64,000 nt of DNA from an uncultured Dehalococcoidia bacterium (GCA_958295865.1 CATQHF010000001.1:372001-436000), one strand, 5' to 3'; shown: positions 49,739 through 58,648, counted from the first letter of the stretch. Numbers and translations: made by a program. The notes: a model not told the origin generated them from the letters alone.

Positions 49739-50107
49739 ATGACGATGGAAAGGTTTGAGGCGGGGCAGCGGTTTGAGCAGGAGATTGAGGTTGCGCCGGA
49801 GCATACGACCAACCGGATGGGCACGCCGGGGGCGGATGTGCTCTCCACGCCCGCGCTGCTTGGGCTGATGGAGGGGGCGTGCATACAGCAGTCGGAGCCG
49901 TTCATGCCGGCGGAGCATACGACGGTGGGGTATGCGGTTGACGGGCTGCGGCATCTCGCGCCGACGCCCACGGGGAATAAGGTGGTCATCAGCGTGGAGC
50001 TGACGGAGGTTGACCGCAATCGCCTGACTTATCAGATAGAGGCGCACGAGGGCGATAAGCGGGTTGCGGTCGCTATTCACAAGCGGGCGGTGATTCCCAT
50101 TCAGTAG
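49739..50107 (+). CDS. FlK-like hotdog-fold thioesterase
   Basis: 122 residues, single hotdog domain. The pattern STPALLGLMEGACIQ (Thr and Glu of the catalytic triad) and VDGLRHLAPTPTGNKVVI (His) matches fluoroacetyl-CoA thioesterase FlK relatives, which hydrolyse small acyl-CoAs. The specificity for fluoroacetate cannot be assumed. Start ATG 49739 (gaggggacg upstream); ATG 49745 is an alternative. It is close to CoA-transferase and crotonase genes, so it may belong to acyl-CoA metabolism. Confidence 0.85.
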   Translation: MTMERFEAGQRFEQEIEVAPEHTTNRMGTPGADVLSTPALLGLMEGACIQQSEPFMPAEHTTVGYAVDGLRHLAPTPTGNKVVISVELTEVDRNRLTYQIEAHEGDKRVAVAIHKRAVIPIQ

Positions 50108-50179
50108 ATATTCGGCGCGGCAGTCGGTCGGTTTGTCGGTCAGCGGGGTCTAACGGGGTGTGCAAGATGGATTGGATAG

Positions 50180-50587
50180 ATGAAGATGAAGGCTGCATCG
50201 GCTGAATTGTGCTGGAAGTGGGCGCTCAGAGGGGCGGTCGCGCTTGTGCTGCTGCTGGTGAGCGCGCTGCTGATAATCGCGATTGCCAATGCGTCGAGGG
50301 TGCTGGATACGGTGGACAAGGTGGGCGAGGCAGCGGAGTCGGCGAAGATTGCCGCCGACTCGCTGAAGGACAACGCCGACTCCATGAGTGAGGATGTCGG
50401 GCGCATCACGGACGCCACCGAGCGAGCGGGCGCGGACTTTGAGCGCATCAAGGACGCCACCGAGCGAGCGGGCGCGGACTTTGAGCGTATCGCGGACACT
50501 GCCGCTCAAGCGGCGCAAGACTTCGAGCAGATGGCTGAAGGCGTTGAGATTGGGGCGCATGCGCTTCAGGATTTGTTCGCGCCGTGA
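50180..50587 (+). CDS. Small membrane-anchored coiled-coil protein with internal repeat
   Basis: 135 residues. One membrane helix (about 17-37, AVALVLLLVSALLIIAIANA) precedes a coiled-coil region. It includes a tandem 14-residue repeat (DATERAGADFERIK then DATERAGADFERIA) at about 77-105, matched at the DNA level (gccaccgagcgagcgggcgc twice). The fold is likely a helical stalk similar to methyl-accepting or DUF948-type proteins. Function unknown. Confidence 0.7.
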   Translation: MKMKAASAELCWKWALRGAVALVLLLVSALLIIAIANASRVLDTVDKVGEAAESAKIAADSLKDNADSMSEDVGRITDATERAGADFERIKDATERAGADFERIADTAAQAAQDFEQMAEGVEIGAHALQDLFAP

Positions 50588-50644
50588 CGGGGCGGTTCGT
50601 CCTTCGGCGGGATCAGGACAGGCTCATGAACGGGAGGGGTACGC

Positions 50645-51862
50645 TTGCTTAGTGGGTTGAGGGTGCTGGACCTTACGCACTATGTCGCCGGGCCTTATGC
50701 GACGCGGTTGATGGCGGCGCAGTCCGCCGATGTAATCAAGGTGGAGCGGCCAGGGATAGGGGACGGCTCGCGGCGCGTGGGGGCGTTTCCTGACGACGTG
50801 CCGCATCAAGAGAAGAGCGCGCTGTTTCTGTATCTGAATACGGGCAAGCGGTCGGTTACGCTGAACTTGAAGAACGGCGCGTCCGCGCCTATCATGCGCC
50901 GCCTGCTGGAGTGGGCGGATGTGCTGGTGGAGAACTTTTCGCCCGGGGTGATGGAGCGGCTAGGGCTGGATTATGAGCGCGTGGCGGCTGTCAATCCGGC
51001 GCTTGTGATGACTTCCATCTCGAACTTCGGGCAGACGGGGCCGTACAGGGATTACGGGGCGCGCGAGATCAACTTGTACGCGCTGGGCGGGCTGATGCAC
51101 ATCACGGGGGATCCTGAGCGCGAGCCGCTGCAAATGGCGGCGCGGCTGGCGCAGTACGGCGCGGGTCAGAACGCTTTCTCGGGGACGCTCGGCGCGCTGC
51201 TGCACCGCGACATGTCGGGGGAAGGGCAGCATGTGGATGTGGCTATCTCGGAGTATCTGGCGACGATATTGGAGAACGCGCTGAGCCAGTACAGCTACAC
51301 GGGCAGCAATTTTCGCAGGACGGGCAATCGGGGGTATGGGCGCGCGGCGTGGGGGCCGTATCCTTGCAGGGACGGGTATGTGGGAGTGATAGCGGGTCCC
51401 GATCATAAGTGGCCGGCGATGGCGGAGTTGATGGGGATACCGGAGCTTGCGGACGAGCGTTTCGCGGACAGGGCGGGACGCGCGGCGAACGCCGACGAGC
51501 TGGATGCGCTGATGCTGCCCTGGCTGATGGCGCACGACAAGCACGAAATCTTCGAGCGGGCGCAAAAGATGGGGCTGGCGTTCGCGTATGTGGCAGCGCC
51601 GGAGGATATTTTGAGCTGGGAGCATCTGCGGGGGCGGGGGTTCTTCGCGGAGGTGGAGCATCCCGTTGCCGGCGGGCTGGAGCATCCGACGATGCCGTGG
51701 AAGGCGCGGTCTGACACTGATAGCGGGGATGGGATGGACGGGAACGACTGGAATATGAGCGCCGCGCCGATGCTGGGGGAGCATAACGGGGAAGTGTATG
51801 AAGGGATGCTTGGGTATAGCGGGGCGGAGCTGGCGCGGATGCGGGGGATGGGGGTGATTTAG
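50645..51862 (+). CDS. CoA transferase, CaiB/BaiF family
   Basis: 405 residues. The N-terminus LSGLRVLDLTHYVAGPYATR and VIKVERPGIGDGSR are typical of class III CoA-transferases, followed by LNTGKRSVTLNLK and SPGVMERLGLDYERVAAVNP. The Gly-rich ALGGLMHITGDPEREPLQMA contains the active-site Asp region. It moves CoA between carboxylic acids. The start is TTG at 50645, fixed by gggagggg at 50632-50639. Confidence 0.92.
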   Translation: MLSGLRVLDLTHYVAGPYATRLMAAQSADVIKVERPGIGDGSRRVGAFPDDVPHQEKSALFLYLNTGKRSVTLNLKNGASAPIMRRLLEWADVLVENFSPGVMERLGLDYERVAAVNPALVMTSISNFGQTGPYRDYGAREINLYALGGLMHITGDPEREPLQMAARLAQYGAGQNAFSGTLGALLHRDMSGEGQHVDVAISEYLATILENALSQYSYTGSNFRRTGNRGYGRAAWGPYPCRDGYVGVIAGPDHKWPAMAELMGIPELADERFADRAGRAANADELDALMLPWLMAHDKHEIFERAQKMGLAFAYVAAPEDILSWEHLRGRGFFAEVEHPVAGGLEHPTMPWKARSDTDSGDGMDGNDWNMSAAPMLGEHNGEVYEGMLGYSGAELARMRGMGVI

Positions 51863-51932
51863 CGGTCAGATGGCGGGTTTCGGGGTGGGGCTGATATGGA
51901 TGGACGGGATAATTGGTTGGGCGGTATTTAAG

Positions 51933-52056
51933 TTAGGATGTGTGGACATTTGCGTCATTGCCATGAAGACGGGAACCCAGAACCTCAGAATGTAGGCGCT
52001 TTCGCGTATTTTAGGCTATATCAAAATACTGGATTCCTGCGAAAGCAGGAATGACG
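51933..52056. repeat. Type B repeat copy 7
   Basis: gttaggatgtgtggacattt .. catgaagacgggaacccaga .. taggctatatcaaaatactgg .. attcctgcgaaagcaggaatgac, just before the dihydropyrimidinase-like gene. Confidence 0.8.
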
Positions 52057-52077
52057 AGATGAAAACAGGAGCTGGGC

Positions 52078-53508
52078 ATGAATGATAGGAGCGCAGACTA
52101 TATTATTCGGGGCGGTCTTGTGGCGCGCGGCTCCGGGATAACCCGCGAGGACATCATCGTCAAGGATGGCAAGATTCGCGCCAACGACGGGCGGTACAGG
52201 GAGGCGGACGCCGGGCGCATAATCGACGCATCCGGCGTCTATGTGCTGCCGGGAATAGTGGACGCGCACAACCATCCGGTCTATGCGGATCGCATCGAGA
52301 CCTTCTCGATGAGCGCCGCGTTCGGCGGGATAACAACGGTCATCCCCTTCATAGCCAACAGGCGGCGCGAGGGCGTCGAGGGGACGGTATCCGACATGAT
52401 ACGCGAGTTTCAAGACGAAGCCGCCGCCACTTCATACCTCGACTATGCCATCCACGCCATTTTGCTTGGCGACGACGATGTCGATGAGCAGGTTCCTGAG
52501 TTGATGGACATGGGCGTCATATCGTTCAAGATGTACATGACCTATCCGCGCCGGGGCATGATGATGCCCGATGAGCGGATGCTTAGGGCGATGGAACTTG
52601 CGGCGGCGGACGGCGGAATAGCGATGGTGCATGCGGAGAACGGCTACTGCATAGATTACCTTGTGGATCGCGCGATAGAGGCGGGCAATACGGGCAGGGA
52701 ACACTACGCGCCCTCGCAGCCGCGCATCCTGGAGATAGAGGCTGCTAACCGCGCCGCGACTTACGCGCAGGTTACGGGCTGCCCGCTGTACATCGTGCAT
52801 CTGTCCGCCAGGGAGATGATAGGCGTTCTGGAACGCTTCCGCGGGGGTGATGTTCGGCTGTTCGCGGAGACCTGCCCGCAGTATCTCGACCTGACCAACA
52901 AGGCGATGCTGGACTTTGGCGCGCTCGCCAAGATAGGGCCTCCCCTGCGCGAGCGCGAGGACAACGAAGCGATGTGGCGAGGGCTGTCCTCTCACCTGAT
53001 AGACACGATAGCGAGCGACTTTTGCGGGCATAAGCGGTCGCAGAAAGGCTCTTACGACTTCGAGGGCGAGCCGGATGGGGAAGGCTCGATATTCGATGCC
53101 ACTTTCGGCGGCAACTGGGCGGAGCAGATGCTCTGCGTCGCCTATCATGAGGGCGTCAACAAGGGGCGCATCACGCTGCCGCGACTCGTGCAGGTCATGT
53201 GCGAAAATCCTGCCAAGATATTCGGTCTGTATCCGCAGAAGGGTTCGCTCGATCCGGGTGCGGACGCCGACATCGCGCTGTTCGACCCGGCGGCTCGGCA
53301 TACGCTGTCCGCAGAGGCGCAGCACTGCGTTGCCGACTTCACGATGTTCGAGGGCAAGGAGGTCATCGGACAGCCCGTTCTCACGATGCAGCGCGGCGAG
53401 ATAATAGTGGAGAACGGCGTGATGCACAGGCCCAAGGGGCGCGCCAACTATCTGCCCGGCAATCGGGACCTTGCCGCATACGCGCCTGCCGGCTACAAGG
53501 TGCTGTAG
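52078..53508 (+). CDS. Dihydropyrimidinase / hydantoinase-type amidohydrolase
   Basis: 476 residues. The metal centre is complete: GIVDAHNHPVYAD (about 57-69), the carbamylated lysine in GVISFKMYMTYP (about 143-154), MVHAENG (about 181-187), YIVHLSARE (about 238-246) and the catalytic Asp in IASDFCGHKRSQ (about 315-326). A C-terminal sandwich (DADIALFDPA) closes the fold. It hydrolyses cyclic ureides or imides (dihydropyrimidine, hydantoin, allantoin). The start is supported by gag at 52066. No other pyrimidine gene is nearby. Confidence 0.9.
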   Translation: MNDRSADYIIRGGLVARGSGITREDIIVKDGKIRANDGRYREADAGRIIDASGVYVLPGIVDAHNHPVYADRIETFSMSAAFGGITTVIPFIANRRREGVEGTVSDMIREFQDEAAATSYLDYAIHAILLGDDDVDEQVPELMDMGVISFKMYMTYPRRGMMMPDERMLRAMELAAADGGIAMVHAENGYCIDYLVDRAIEAGNTGREHYAPSQPRILEIEAANRAATYAQVTGCPLYIVHLSAREMIGVLERFRGGDVRLFAETCPQYLDLTNKAMLDFGALAKIGPPLREREDNEAMWRGLSSHLIDTIASDFCGHKRSQKGSYDFEGEPDGEGSIFDATFGGNWAEQMLCVAYHEGVNKGRITLPRLVQVMCENPAKIFGLYPQKGSLDPGADADIALFDPAARHTLSAEAQHCVADFTMFEGKEVIGQPVLTMQRGEIIVENGVMHRPKGRANYLPGNRDLAAYAPAGYKVL

Positions 53509-53540
53509 GCTGCGGCAAGCCGTCAAGACTATATCAAGCA

Positions 53541-53620
53541 AGACTTACGCACTTGAATGTGAACTCATACCTGTGATTGACCTGTTTCAAGCACGAAACC
53601 GCGCTCAACTGCGTAAGTCC
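53541..53620. mobile_element. 80-bp MITE with IS701-like ends, copy 2 (reverse orientation)
   Basis: Starts agacttacgcacttgaatgt and ends aactgcgtaagtcc. Its reverse complement matches the element at 2683-2767 over almost its full length (small internal length change). It lies just before the OsmC gene. Confidence 0.75.
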
Positions 53621-53644
53621 TAAACAAGATTGAGGTGAACTTAT

Positions 53645-54160
53645 ATGACTACCGACATTCCGCACGAAGTGCATGGAGATGAGTTGCCCCGAGGGGGCAG
53701 GCAAAGCACTATCGCCGTTGACTGCGAGCATATCGGGAAGATGCTCCACAAGGGCACGCGAGATCGGTTCGTGATTTACTGCGATGAGCCGGAGCGGATG
53801 GGCGGCGAGAATGCCTATCCCCCGCCGCTGACCTATATCACATCCGGCATCGGGTTCTGACTGCTCACGCAGTTGAAGCGGTACGCTACAATGAAAAAAC
53901 TCGCCATCAACGAAGCCCGCGTCCATGTGGAGATGGACTATTACCTGTCCGGCTCGGTGCTGGCAGGGACGGTGAATAGCGGGGTGACCGAGGTGCGCTC
54001 ACAGTTCGAGGTCAGCTCGGACGCACCGGAAGAAGAGATAGCGAATGTCATCAGGCTGGCGAAGCGGGGGTGCTTCGCGGAGCGACTGGTGGAGACGGCC
54101 GTGCCTATCAAGAGCACGCTCAAGCTGAACGGCAAAGATGCGACGAGCCGGTTGGAGTGA
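53645..54160 (+). CDS. OsmC family peroxidase, probable selenoprotein (in-frame TGA)
   Basis: One frame from ATG 53645 (gaggtg 10 bp upstream) runs to 54160 interrupted only by TGA at 53858-53860 (codon 72). Before it the protein reads GGENAYPPPLTYITSGIGF and after it LLTQLKRYATMKKLAI, which is the OsmC pattern P-x-x-LLLAALG-x-C-x-x-x-x-LR-x-YA, so the TGA sits exactly at the conserved peroxidatic cysteine. The second catalytic cysteine is present (KRGCFAERLV, about residue 143). OsmC enzymes reduce organic peroxides. A frameshift is not needed and the downstream part has no Shine-Dalgarno, so selenocysteine is the best reading; a nonsense mutation or base error is the alternative. OsmC-like selenoproteins are known from marine metagenomes (from memory). 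Confidence 0.75.
53872..53892 (+). promoter_or_regulatory. Candidate bacterial SECIS hairpin
   Basis: Beginning 12 nt after the TGA, gttg-a-agcg-gta-cgct-a-caat folds into an eight-pair stem (G-U at the base, one A-A mismatch) with a three-nt apex, so a GGU lies at the tip about 20-22 nt after the TGA. Bacterial SECIS elements place a small stem-loop with G and U in the apex at roughly this distance. A shorter stem actgc/gcagt (53860-53873) directly follows the TGA and competes with it. Confidence 0.5.
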
Positions 54161-54233
54161 GGGGTTGGGGTTTGGAGCCTTGGGTGTATCATCGGCAATT
54201 TTGTCGATGATACTTGTGTCAGGAGGTAGTTTA

Positions 54234-54554
54234 GTGGTTGTTTCGTATCAATGGTTACACGACAAGGTGAAGGAGCGCAGAAAAGAGAGGATGCGGCAGT
54301 CTCAGGAAGACTGGTTCACACAGATGAAGTTTGAACGCGCCTATGAAAATGGCGCGACTATACGGATAAAGACGCAAGACGGTGAATCGGAGCGGAGCAG
54401 TGCGCCTCCCCAGGAAATAAGAGGTCGGGTAGGCGTCATTCAGTTTCTGCATGGATGGGTTGCGACACAGGAGCAAAATCGCGGGATATATGCGGTCTTT
54501 GTCGGAGACGAAACACATCTGATTGATGAGGACTGGCTGGAGCTTCGAGAATAA
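54234..54554 (+). CDS. Small charged protein of unknown function
   Basis: 106 residues from GTG 54234, fixed by aggagg at 54221-54226. A helix WLHDKVKERRKERMRQSQED is followed by a beta-rich part with GRVGVIQFLHGWVATQ and GIYAVFVGDETHLIDEDWLE. No family was recognised. The upstream frame (from 54138 or 54207) would add a hydrophobic N-terminus but lacks a binding site. It is followed by a terminator at 54601-54632. Base composition is more AT-rich than neighbours. Confidence 0.6.
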   Translation: MVVSYQWLHDKVKERRKERMRQSQEDWFTQMKFERAYENGATIRIKTQDGESERSSAPPQEIRGRVGVIQFLHGWVATQEQNRGIYAVFVGDETHLIDEDWLELRE

Positions 54555-54600
54555 TCTTCGCTAATCTGTCCAAAGACTGACTTTGATTGTTAGCGCTTCG

Positions 54601-54632
54601 CTGCCCCTGTTCTTTGTGAGCGGGGGCATTTT
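54601..54632 (+). terminator. Intrinsic terminator
   Basis: tgcccc (54602-54607) pairs with ggggca (54623-54628), followed by tttt. It ends the small gene at 54554. Confidence 0.6.
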
Positions 54633-54897
54633 GCGCCTCTTTTATGAGGGATGTGAATCTCAGAGTCCTAACGATAATTTCCTCAGGATGGCGACCGGCT
54701 GCGATAATGAAAATGCCTTGCCCTGGGCGGCCGAGACGATTTTGGTTGTCATTGGGGGCGAAAGGTAATACACTTGCCTGACCTAGCCCGATTGTGGCGG
54801 GCGGGGCGATGAGTTTCGCCCCCGTTCGTTCGTCAAGGCTTAGGATAGGCTCTAGCCTTCCCAAAGGGGAAGGGGGATTTTGAAGGAGAAATGACAG
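54633..54897. other. Non-coding interval with degenerate type A remnant
   Basis: No gene is supported. Around 54810-54875 the motif gatgagtttcgcccccgttc and ccttcccaaaggggaaggggg resembles the interior of the type A element without its terminal repeats. The Shine-Dalgarno of the aminotransferase (aaggag) lies at the right edge. Confidence 0.5.
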
Positions 54898-56103
54898 ATG
54901 GCCGATGCCCAAGCGTTTAGCTTTAAGGAACTCTTTGCGAAGAACGCGCCGGAAGGCAGGGATGCGCCGGTGGTGAAGCGCGGCAAGTATGATTTTGCGG
55001 TGGCGTATCCTGACCCCGCATCCATGCCGCTGGACGGGCTGGTGGAGGCGCTGAAGGAGGGGCTTGCCGAGGAGGGGGACGACCTGGCGATATACGCGCA
55101 CCAGAGCGGCTATTCGCCGCTGCGCCAGTTCGTCGCGGACAAGCTGGCGCGCGACAGGGGCATCAATATCGGCGTTGACGACCTTATCATCGGCGACGGC
55201 TCGGGGCAGCCCATTCACATGGTCTGCGAGGCGCTGCTGGATCCGGGCGATGTGGTGCTGGTGGAGGACTTTGTGTACTCCGGGACTTTGGCGCAGCTGC
55301 GACGTTTTCAGGCGGATATTCGGGGCGTGGATTGCGACAATGAGGGGATGCTGCCGGATGCGCTGGAGTCGGCGATAGTCAAGGCGAAGGGCGAAGGGAA
55401 GCGCCTGAAGTTCATCTATACCATCCCGACATTCCAGAATCCGCAGGGCTGGACGATGACGCTGGAGCGGCGCAAGGCGATGGTGCGGCTGTCGCAGAAG
55501 CACGGCGTGCCTATTCTCGAGGATGACTGCTATGTCGATTTGCGGTATGACGGCGAGGATGTGACTTCGCTGCATTCGCTGGACGACACGGGGAGCGTGA
55601 TGTACGCGGCTTCGTTCTCGAAGATTATCGCGCCGGGGATGCGTTTGGGCTACCTGACGGCTCCGCGCGAGGTGCTGGATGTGGCGCGGGTGCTCAAGAG
55701 CGGCGGCGCGGCGAACCAGTTCGCATCCTGGGCGGTGCATCGGTACTCTACGGGGCATCTTGACGATCATATCGTGGAGATAAACGACATACAGCGCGCC
55801 AAGCGGGACGCGATGCTGGCGGCGCTCGGCGAGAACTTCGGCGGCGCGGCGACATGGAGCAGGCCGGAGGGCGGGCTGTTCATCTGGCTGCAAATGCCGG
55901 ATGAGGCGGATGTTACGGCGATACGCGATAAGGTGCTGGATACGGCGGATGTGGGGTATCAGGCGGGGCCGCTGTTCGCGCCGGACGGGGTGTCGGGGCG
56001 GAACTGCGCGCGCCTGTGCTTCGGTTACAATACGCCGGAGGACATTCACGAGGGCATAGCGCGGCTGGCCGAGGCGTTCGAGCGCGAGGGCGTTTTGAGG
56101 TAG
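54898..56103 (+). CDS. PLP-dependent aminotransferase (class I/II, 2-aminoadipate type)
   Basis: 401 residues, fold type I. The PLP lysine lies in YAASFSKIIAPGMRLGYL (about 239-256). Motifs IGDGSGQPIHMVCEALLDPG, TIPTFQNPQGWTMTLERRKA and ILEDDCYVDLRYDG (Asp binding the pyridine N) match MocR-like and LysN-like aminotransferases without the DNA-binding domain. The substrate is not read from sequence. Start ATG 54898, ggag about 10 bp upstream. A nucleoside transporter gene follows after 52 bp. Confidence 0.9.
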   Translation: MADAQAFSFKELFAKNAPEGRDAPVVKRGKYDFAVAYPDPASMPLDGLVEALKEGLAEEGDDLAIYAHQSGYSPLRQFVADKLARDRGINIGVDDLIIGDGSGQPIHMVCEALLDPGDVVLVEDFVYSGTLAQLRRFQADIRGVDCDNEGMLPDALESAIVKAKGEGKRLKFIYTIPTFQNPQGWTMTLERRKAMVRLSQKHGVPILEDDCYVDLRYDGEDVTSLHSLDDTGSVMYAASFSKIIAPGMRLGYLTAPREVLDVARVLKSGGAANQFASWAVHRYSTGHLDDHIVEINDIQRAKRDAMLAALGENFGGAATWSRPEGGLFIWLQMPDEADVTAIRDKVLDTADVGYQAGPLFAPDGVSGRNCARLCFGYNTPEDIHEGIARLAEAFEREGVLR

Positions 56104-56155
56104 CGCGGCTGGCGTCGCCCGGCAAGTCGCGGCGGGCGTCGGCGGGAGTAGGTCT

Positions 56156-57403
56156 TTGGAACAGTGGATTGGCATACCCGGGCTGCTGGTCATAATGGTC
56201 ATTGCCTGGCTGCTTGGCGACCGGCAGTGGAAGATTGACTTCTGGAAGAACAACTGGCGGGTAATCGTGGGCGGGTTGCTCTTGCAATTCGCGCTGGCGC
56301 TGTTCATCCTGAAGACTTCCATAGGCGTGGGGCTGTTTTCGGCAGTGGGCGATTTCTTCGCCGCGCTGCTGGGGTTTGCCATTTCGGGCAGCGAGTTCGT
56401 GTTCGGCGGGGAGTATGCCCACCACTTCGTCGCGTTCGCGGTGCTGCCGACCATCATCTTCCTGTCGTCGCTGATGGCTGTGCTGTACTATCTGGGGATA
56501 CTCCAGAAGGTGATACTGGGGTTCGCCTGGGTGATGCAGCGCACGCTGAGGACATCCGGCTCGGAGACGCTGGCGGCGGCGGCGAATGTGTTCGTGGGGC
56601 AGACGGAAGCGCCGCTTGTGGTGCGCCCGTACATAAACCGAATGACGCGCTCGGAGCTGATGGCGCTGATGACGGGCGGTTTCGCCACCATCGCGGGTAG
56701 CGTCTTTGCCGTATATGTGAGTTTTGGCATCGACGCCGGCCATCTGGTATCAGCATCGGTCATATCCGCGCCGGCGGCGCTGCTCATCGCTAAGCTGATG
56801 ATACCGGAGACGGAAGAATCGCTGACGATGGGGCGCGTCAATCTGGAGGTGGAGAAGATACATGGCAGCGTGCTGGACGCGGTGGCGGGGGGAGCGCTGG
56901 ACGGGCTGCGGCTGGCGCTGAATGTGGCTGCGCTGCTCATCGCTATCTTGGCGCTGGTGGCGCTGGTGGACGCGACGCTGGGGCTTGTGAGCGGGTGGGT
57001 TGGAAGCTTGTTCGGCTACGATTGGGAATGGTCGCTGTCGGTCATCTTCGGCTATGTGTTCGCGCCCTTCGCGCTGCTGATTGGCATCCCTTGGAATGAG
57101 GCGCTGGTCGCCGGTGAGCTGCTTGGGACGAAGATGGTGCTCAATGAGTTCATCGCCTACGCCAGATTGTCGGAGTTGACGCAGCCCGGTTCGGAAGTGG
57201 TACTGAGCGAGCGGTCGAAGACGATTTTGACCTATGCTCTATGCGGCTTCGCCAACTTTGGCAGCATCGGGATACAGATAGGCGGCATTGGCAGCATCGC
57301 CCCGGAGCGGCGGCTGGATCTGGCGAAACTAGGCGTTCTGGCGATGCTTGGGGGAACGCTGGCGATGCTGATGACCGCATGCGTGGCAGGGCTGCTGACA
57401 TAA
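56156..57403 (+). CDS. Concentrative nucleoside transporter (NupC/CNT family)
   Basis: 415 residues starting at TTG 56156 (gggag at 56144-56148). The CNT core is present: FVFGGEYAHHFVAFAVLPTI, the substrate motif NVFVGQTEAPLVVRPYINR (about 143-161) and the C-terminal NEFIAYARLSEL and LCGFANFGSIGIQIGG (about 361-376). CNT proteins import nucleosides with sodium or protons. About eight membrane segments are visible. It is followed 18 bp later by the cobalamin-binding-type gene, so the two are probably in one transcript. Confidence 0.92.
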   Translation: MEQWIGIPGLLVIMVIAWLLGDRQWKIDFWKNNWRVIVGGLLLQFALALFILKTSIGVGLFSAVGDFFAALLGFAISGSEFVFGGEYAHHFVAFAVLPTIIFLSSLMAVLYYLGILQKVILGFAWVMQRTLRTSGSETLAAAANVFVGQTEAPLVVRPYINRMTRSELMALMTGGFATIAGSVFAVYVSFGIDAGHLVSASVISAPAALLIAKLMIPETEESLTMGRVNLEVEKIHGSVLDAVAGGALDGLRLALNVAALLIAILALVALVDATLGLVSGWVGSLFGYDWEWSLSVIFGYVFAPFALLIGIPWNEALVAGELLGTKMVLNEFIAYARLSELTQPGSEVVLSERSKTILTYALCGFANFGSIGIQIGGIGSIAPERRLDLAKLGVLAMLGGTLAMLMTACVAGLLT

Positions 57404-57421
57404 TTCGGGCGTGAGGGGCGC

Positions 57422-58333
57422 ATGAGAATCTGTTCGTTTCTGCCTAGTGGCACGGAGATTGTGTTCGCGCTTGGGCTGGGCGAGTCGTTGCGCGCGGTCA
57501 GCCATGAGTGCGACTATCCGCAGGCGGCGCTGGATAAGCCGAAGATTGTACGCAGCAGGTTCGACGCGGACAGGCTGAGCAGCGCGGAGATAGACCGCAT
57601 CGTTACGGAGATGTACTCGCGGGGCGAGCGCATCTATGAGGTGGATGAGGAAGTTCTGCGCGCCGCTGCGCCCGATCTGGTCATCACGCAGGAATTGTGC
57701 GATGTGTGTGCGGTGTCATACGAAGATGTGCGGCACGCGGCATCGCGGCTGGAGTATCCGCCGAACATCGTTTCGCTGGATCCGACTTCGCTTGCGGATA
57801 TGCTCGATGACATACAGATGCTGGGCGATCTGTGCGGCGCGTCTGACGCTGCCTCCGCGATGGTCGCCGGATTGAGTGCGCGGGTGGATGCGGTGCGCTC
57901 CAAGGCGTCCGCCGCCGGCTCGACGCCGCGGGTGGCGTGCATCGAGTGGCTGGAGCCGCCGATAGTGGCGGGGCACTGGATACCGCAGATGGTGGAGCTT
58001 GCGGGGGGCGTCGACGCGCTTGCCAAGCCGGGCGCGCCCTCGCGCCGCATAACGATGGATGAACTCGCGGCGTCTGCGCCCGATGTGCTGGTGCTGATGC
58101 CGTGCGGGATGGATGAAGTCAGGGCGCGAGACGAGTTTTTGGCGCTGGATAACCTCGATGAGTGGCGCGCGCTGCCTGCGGTCGCCAACGGCAGGGCTTA
58201 CTTCGTGGATTCGGGGGCGTATTACAGCCGCAGCGGGCCTAGGCTGGTGGACGGGCTGGAGATGCTGGCGCAAATGCTCTTTCCGCAGGTTTTTGGCGGG
58301 GCTGAGCGGGGGTATGCAAGGTGGGAGGGGTAG
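57422..58333 (+). CDS. BtuF/TroA-like cobalamin-binding protein, no signal peptide
   Basis: 303 residues with the two-lobe periplasmic-binding fold: MRICSFLPSGTEIVFALGLG, VSHECDYP, APDLVITQELCDVCAVSY, MLGDLCGA, and RVACIEWLEPPIVAGHWIPQ with MVELAGGVDAL. These match BtuF-like cobalamin-binding proteins. Unlike BtuF it has no signal peptide, and no BtuCD genes are adjacent; such cytosolic members are common. It may carry a corrinoid or metal chelate. The start has gaggggcgc directly upstream. Confidence 0.85.
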   Translation: MRICSFLPSGTEIVFALGLGESLRAVSHECDYPQAALDKPKIVRSRFDADRLSSAEIDRIVTEMYSRGERIYEVDEEVLRAAAPDLVITQELCDVCAVSYEDVRHAASRLEYPPNIVSLDPTSLADMLDDIQMLGDLCGASDAASAMVAGLSARVDAVRSKASAAGSTPRVACIEWLEPPIVAGHWIPQMVELAGGVDALAKPGAPSRRITMDELAASAPDVLVLMPCGMDEVRARDEFLALDNLDEWRALPAVANGRAYFVDSGAYYSRSGPRLVDGLEMLAQMLFPQVFGGAERGYARWEG

Positions 58334-58436
58334 TATCCAGCCATCCTTGCCTTTCCGCAGTGGTGGATGGGGCTTTGTTCCTTTGACGCAAGAGGGGTGA
58401 GCGGCTGTCTCATCCCGTTCTCAGGCAAGTCTTGTG

Positions 58437-58628
58437 TCATCGGTGGACTTCGCCTTTGACAGCCTGCTGACGCTCAATGCGTTCCTCATCCTCGTATATT
58501 TCCACTGCTTCGGCAAACAATCTGCGAACTTCTTCCTCCGATTGCCCCGTGATGACTATGGTGGGGTAGTCGGGAGAATAAGCCGCGTAGTTGCTAGGCA
58601 TTCGCTCTATCTGCAAGTCAATGCTCAC
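58437..58628 (-). CDS. HicB-like antitoxin-fold protein
   Basis: 63 residues. The partial RNase-H-like HicB pattern is visible: YSPDYPTIVITGQSEEEVRR followed by LFAEAVEIYEDEER. In HicAB systems HicB neutralises the HicA mRNA interferase, but there is no hicA beside it, so it is orphan or has another partner. No DNA-binding tail is seen. The reading frame and charge distribution look genuine. Confidence 0.65.
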   Translation of the reverse strand: MSIDLQIERMPSNYAAYSPDYPTIVITGQSEEEVRRLFAEAVEIYEDEERIERQQAVKGEVHR

Positions 58629-58648
58629 GGTTTCTCGCTACTTGTCTT

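Noticed and set aside
53860..53892. Programmed frameshift or two separate genes at the OsmC locus
   Set aside because: Both parts are in the same frame with only TGA between, and the downstream part has no ribosome binding site.
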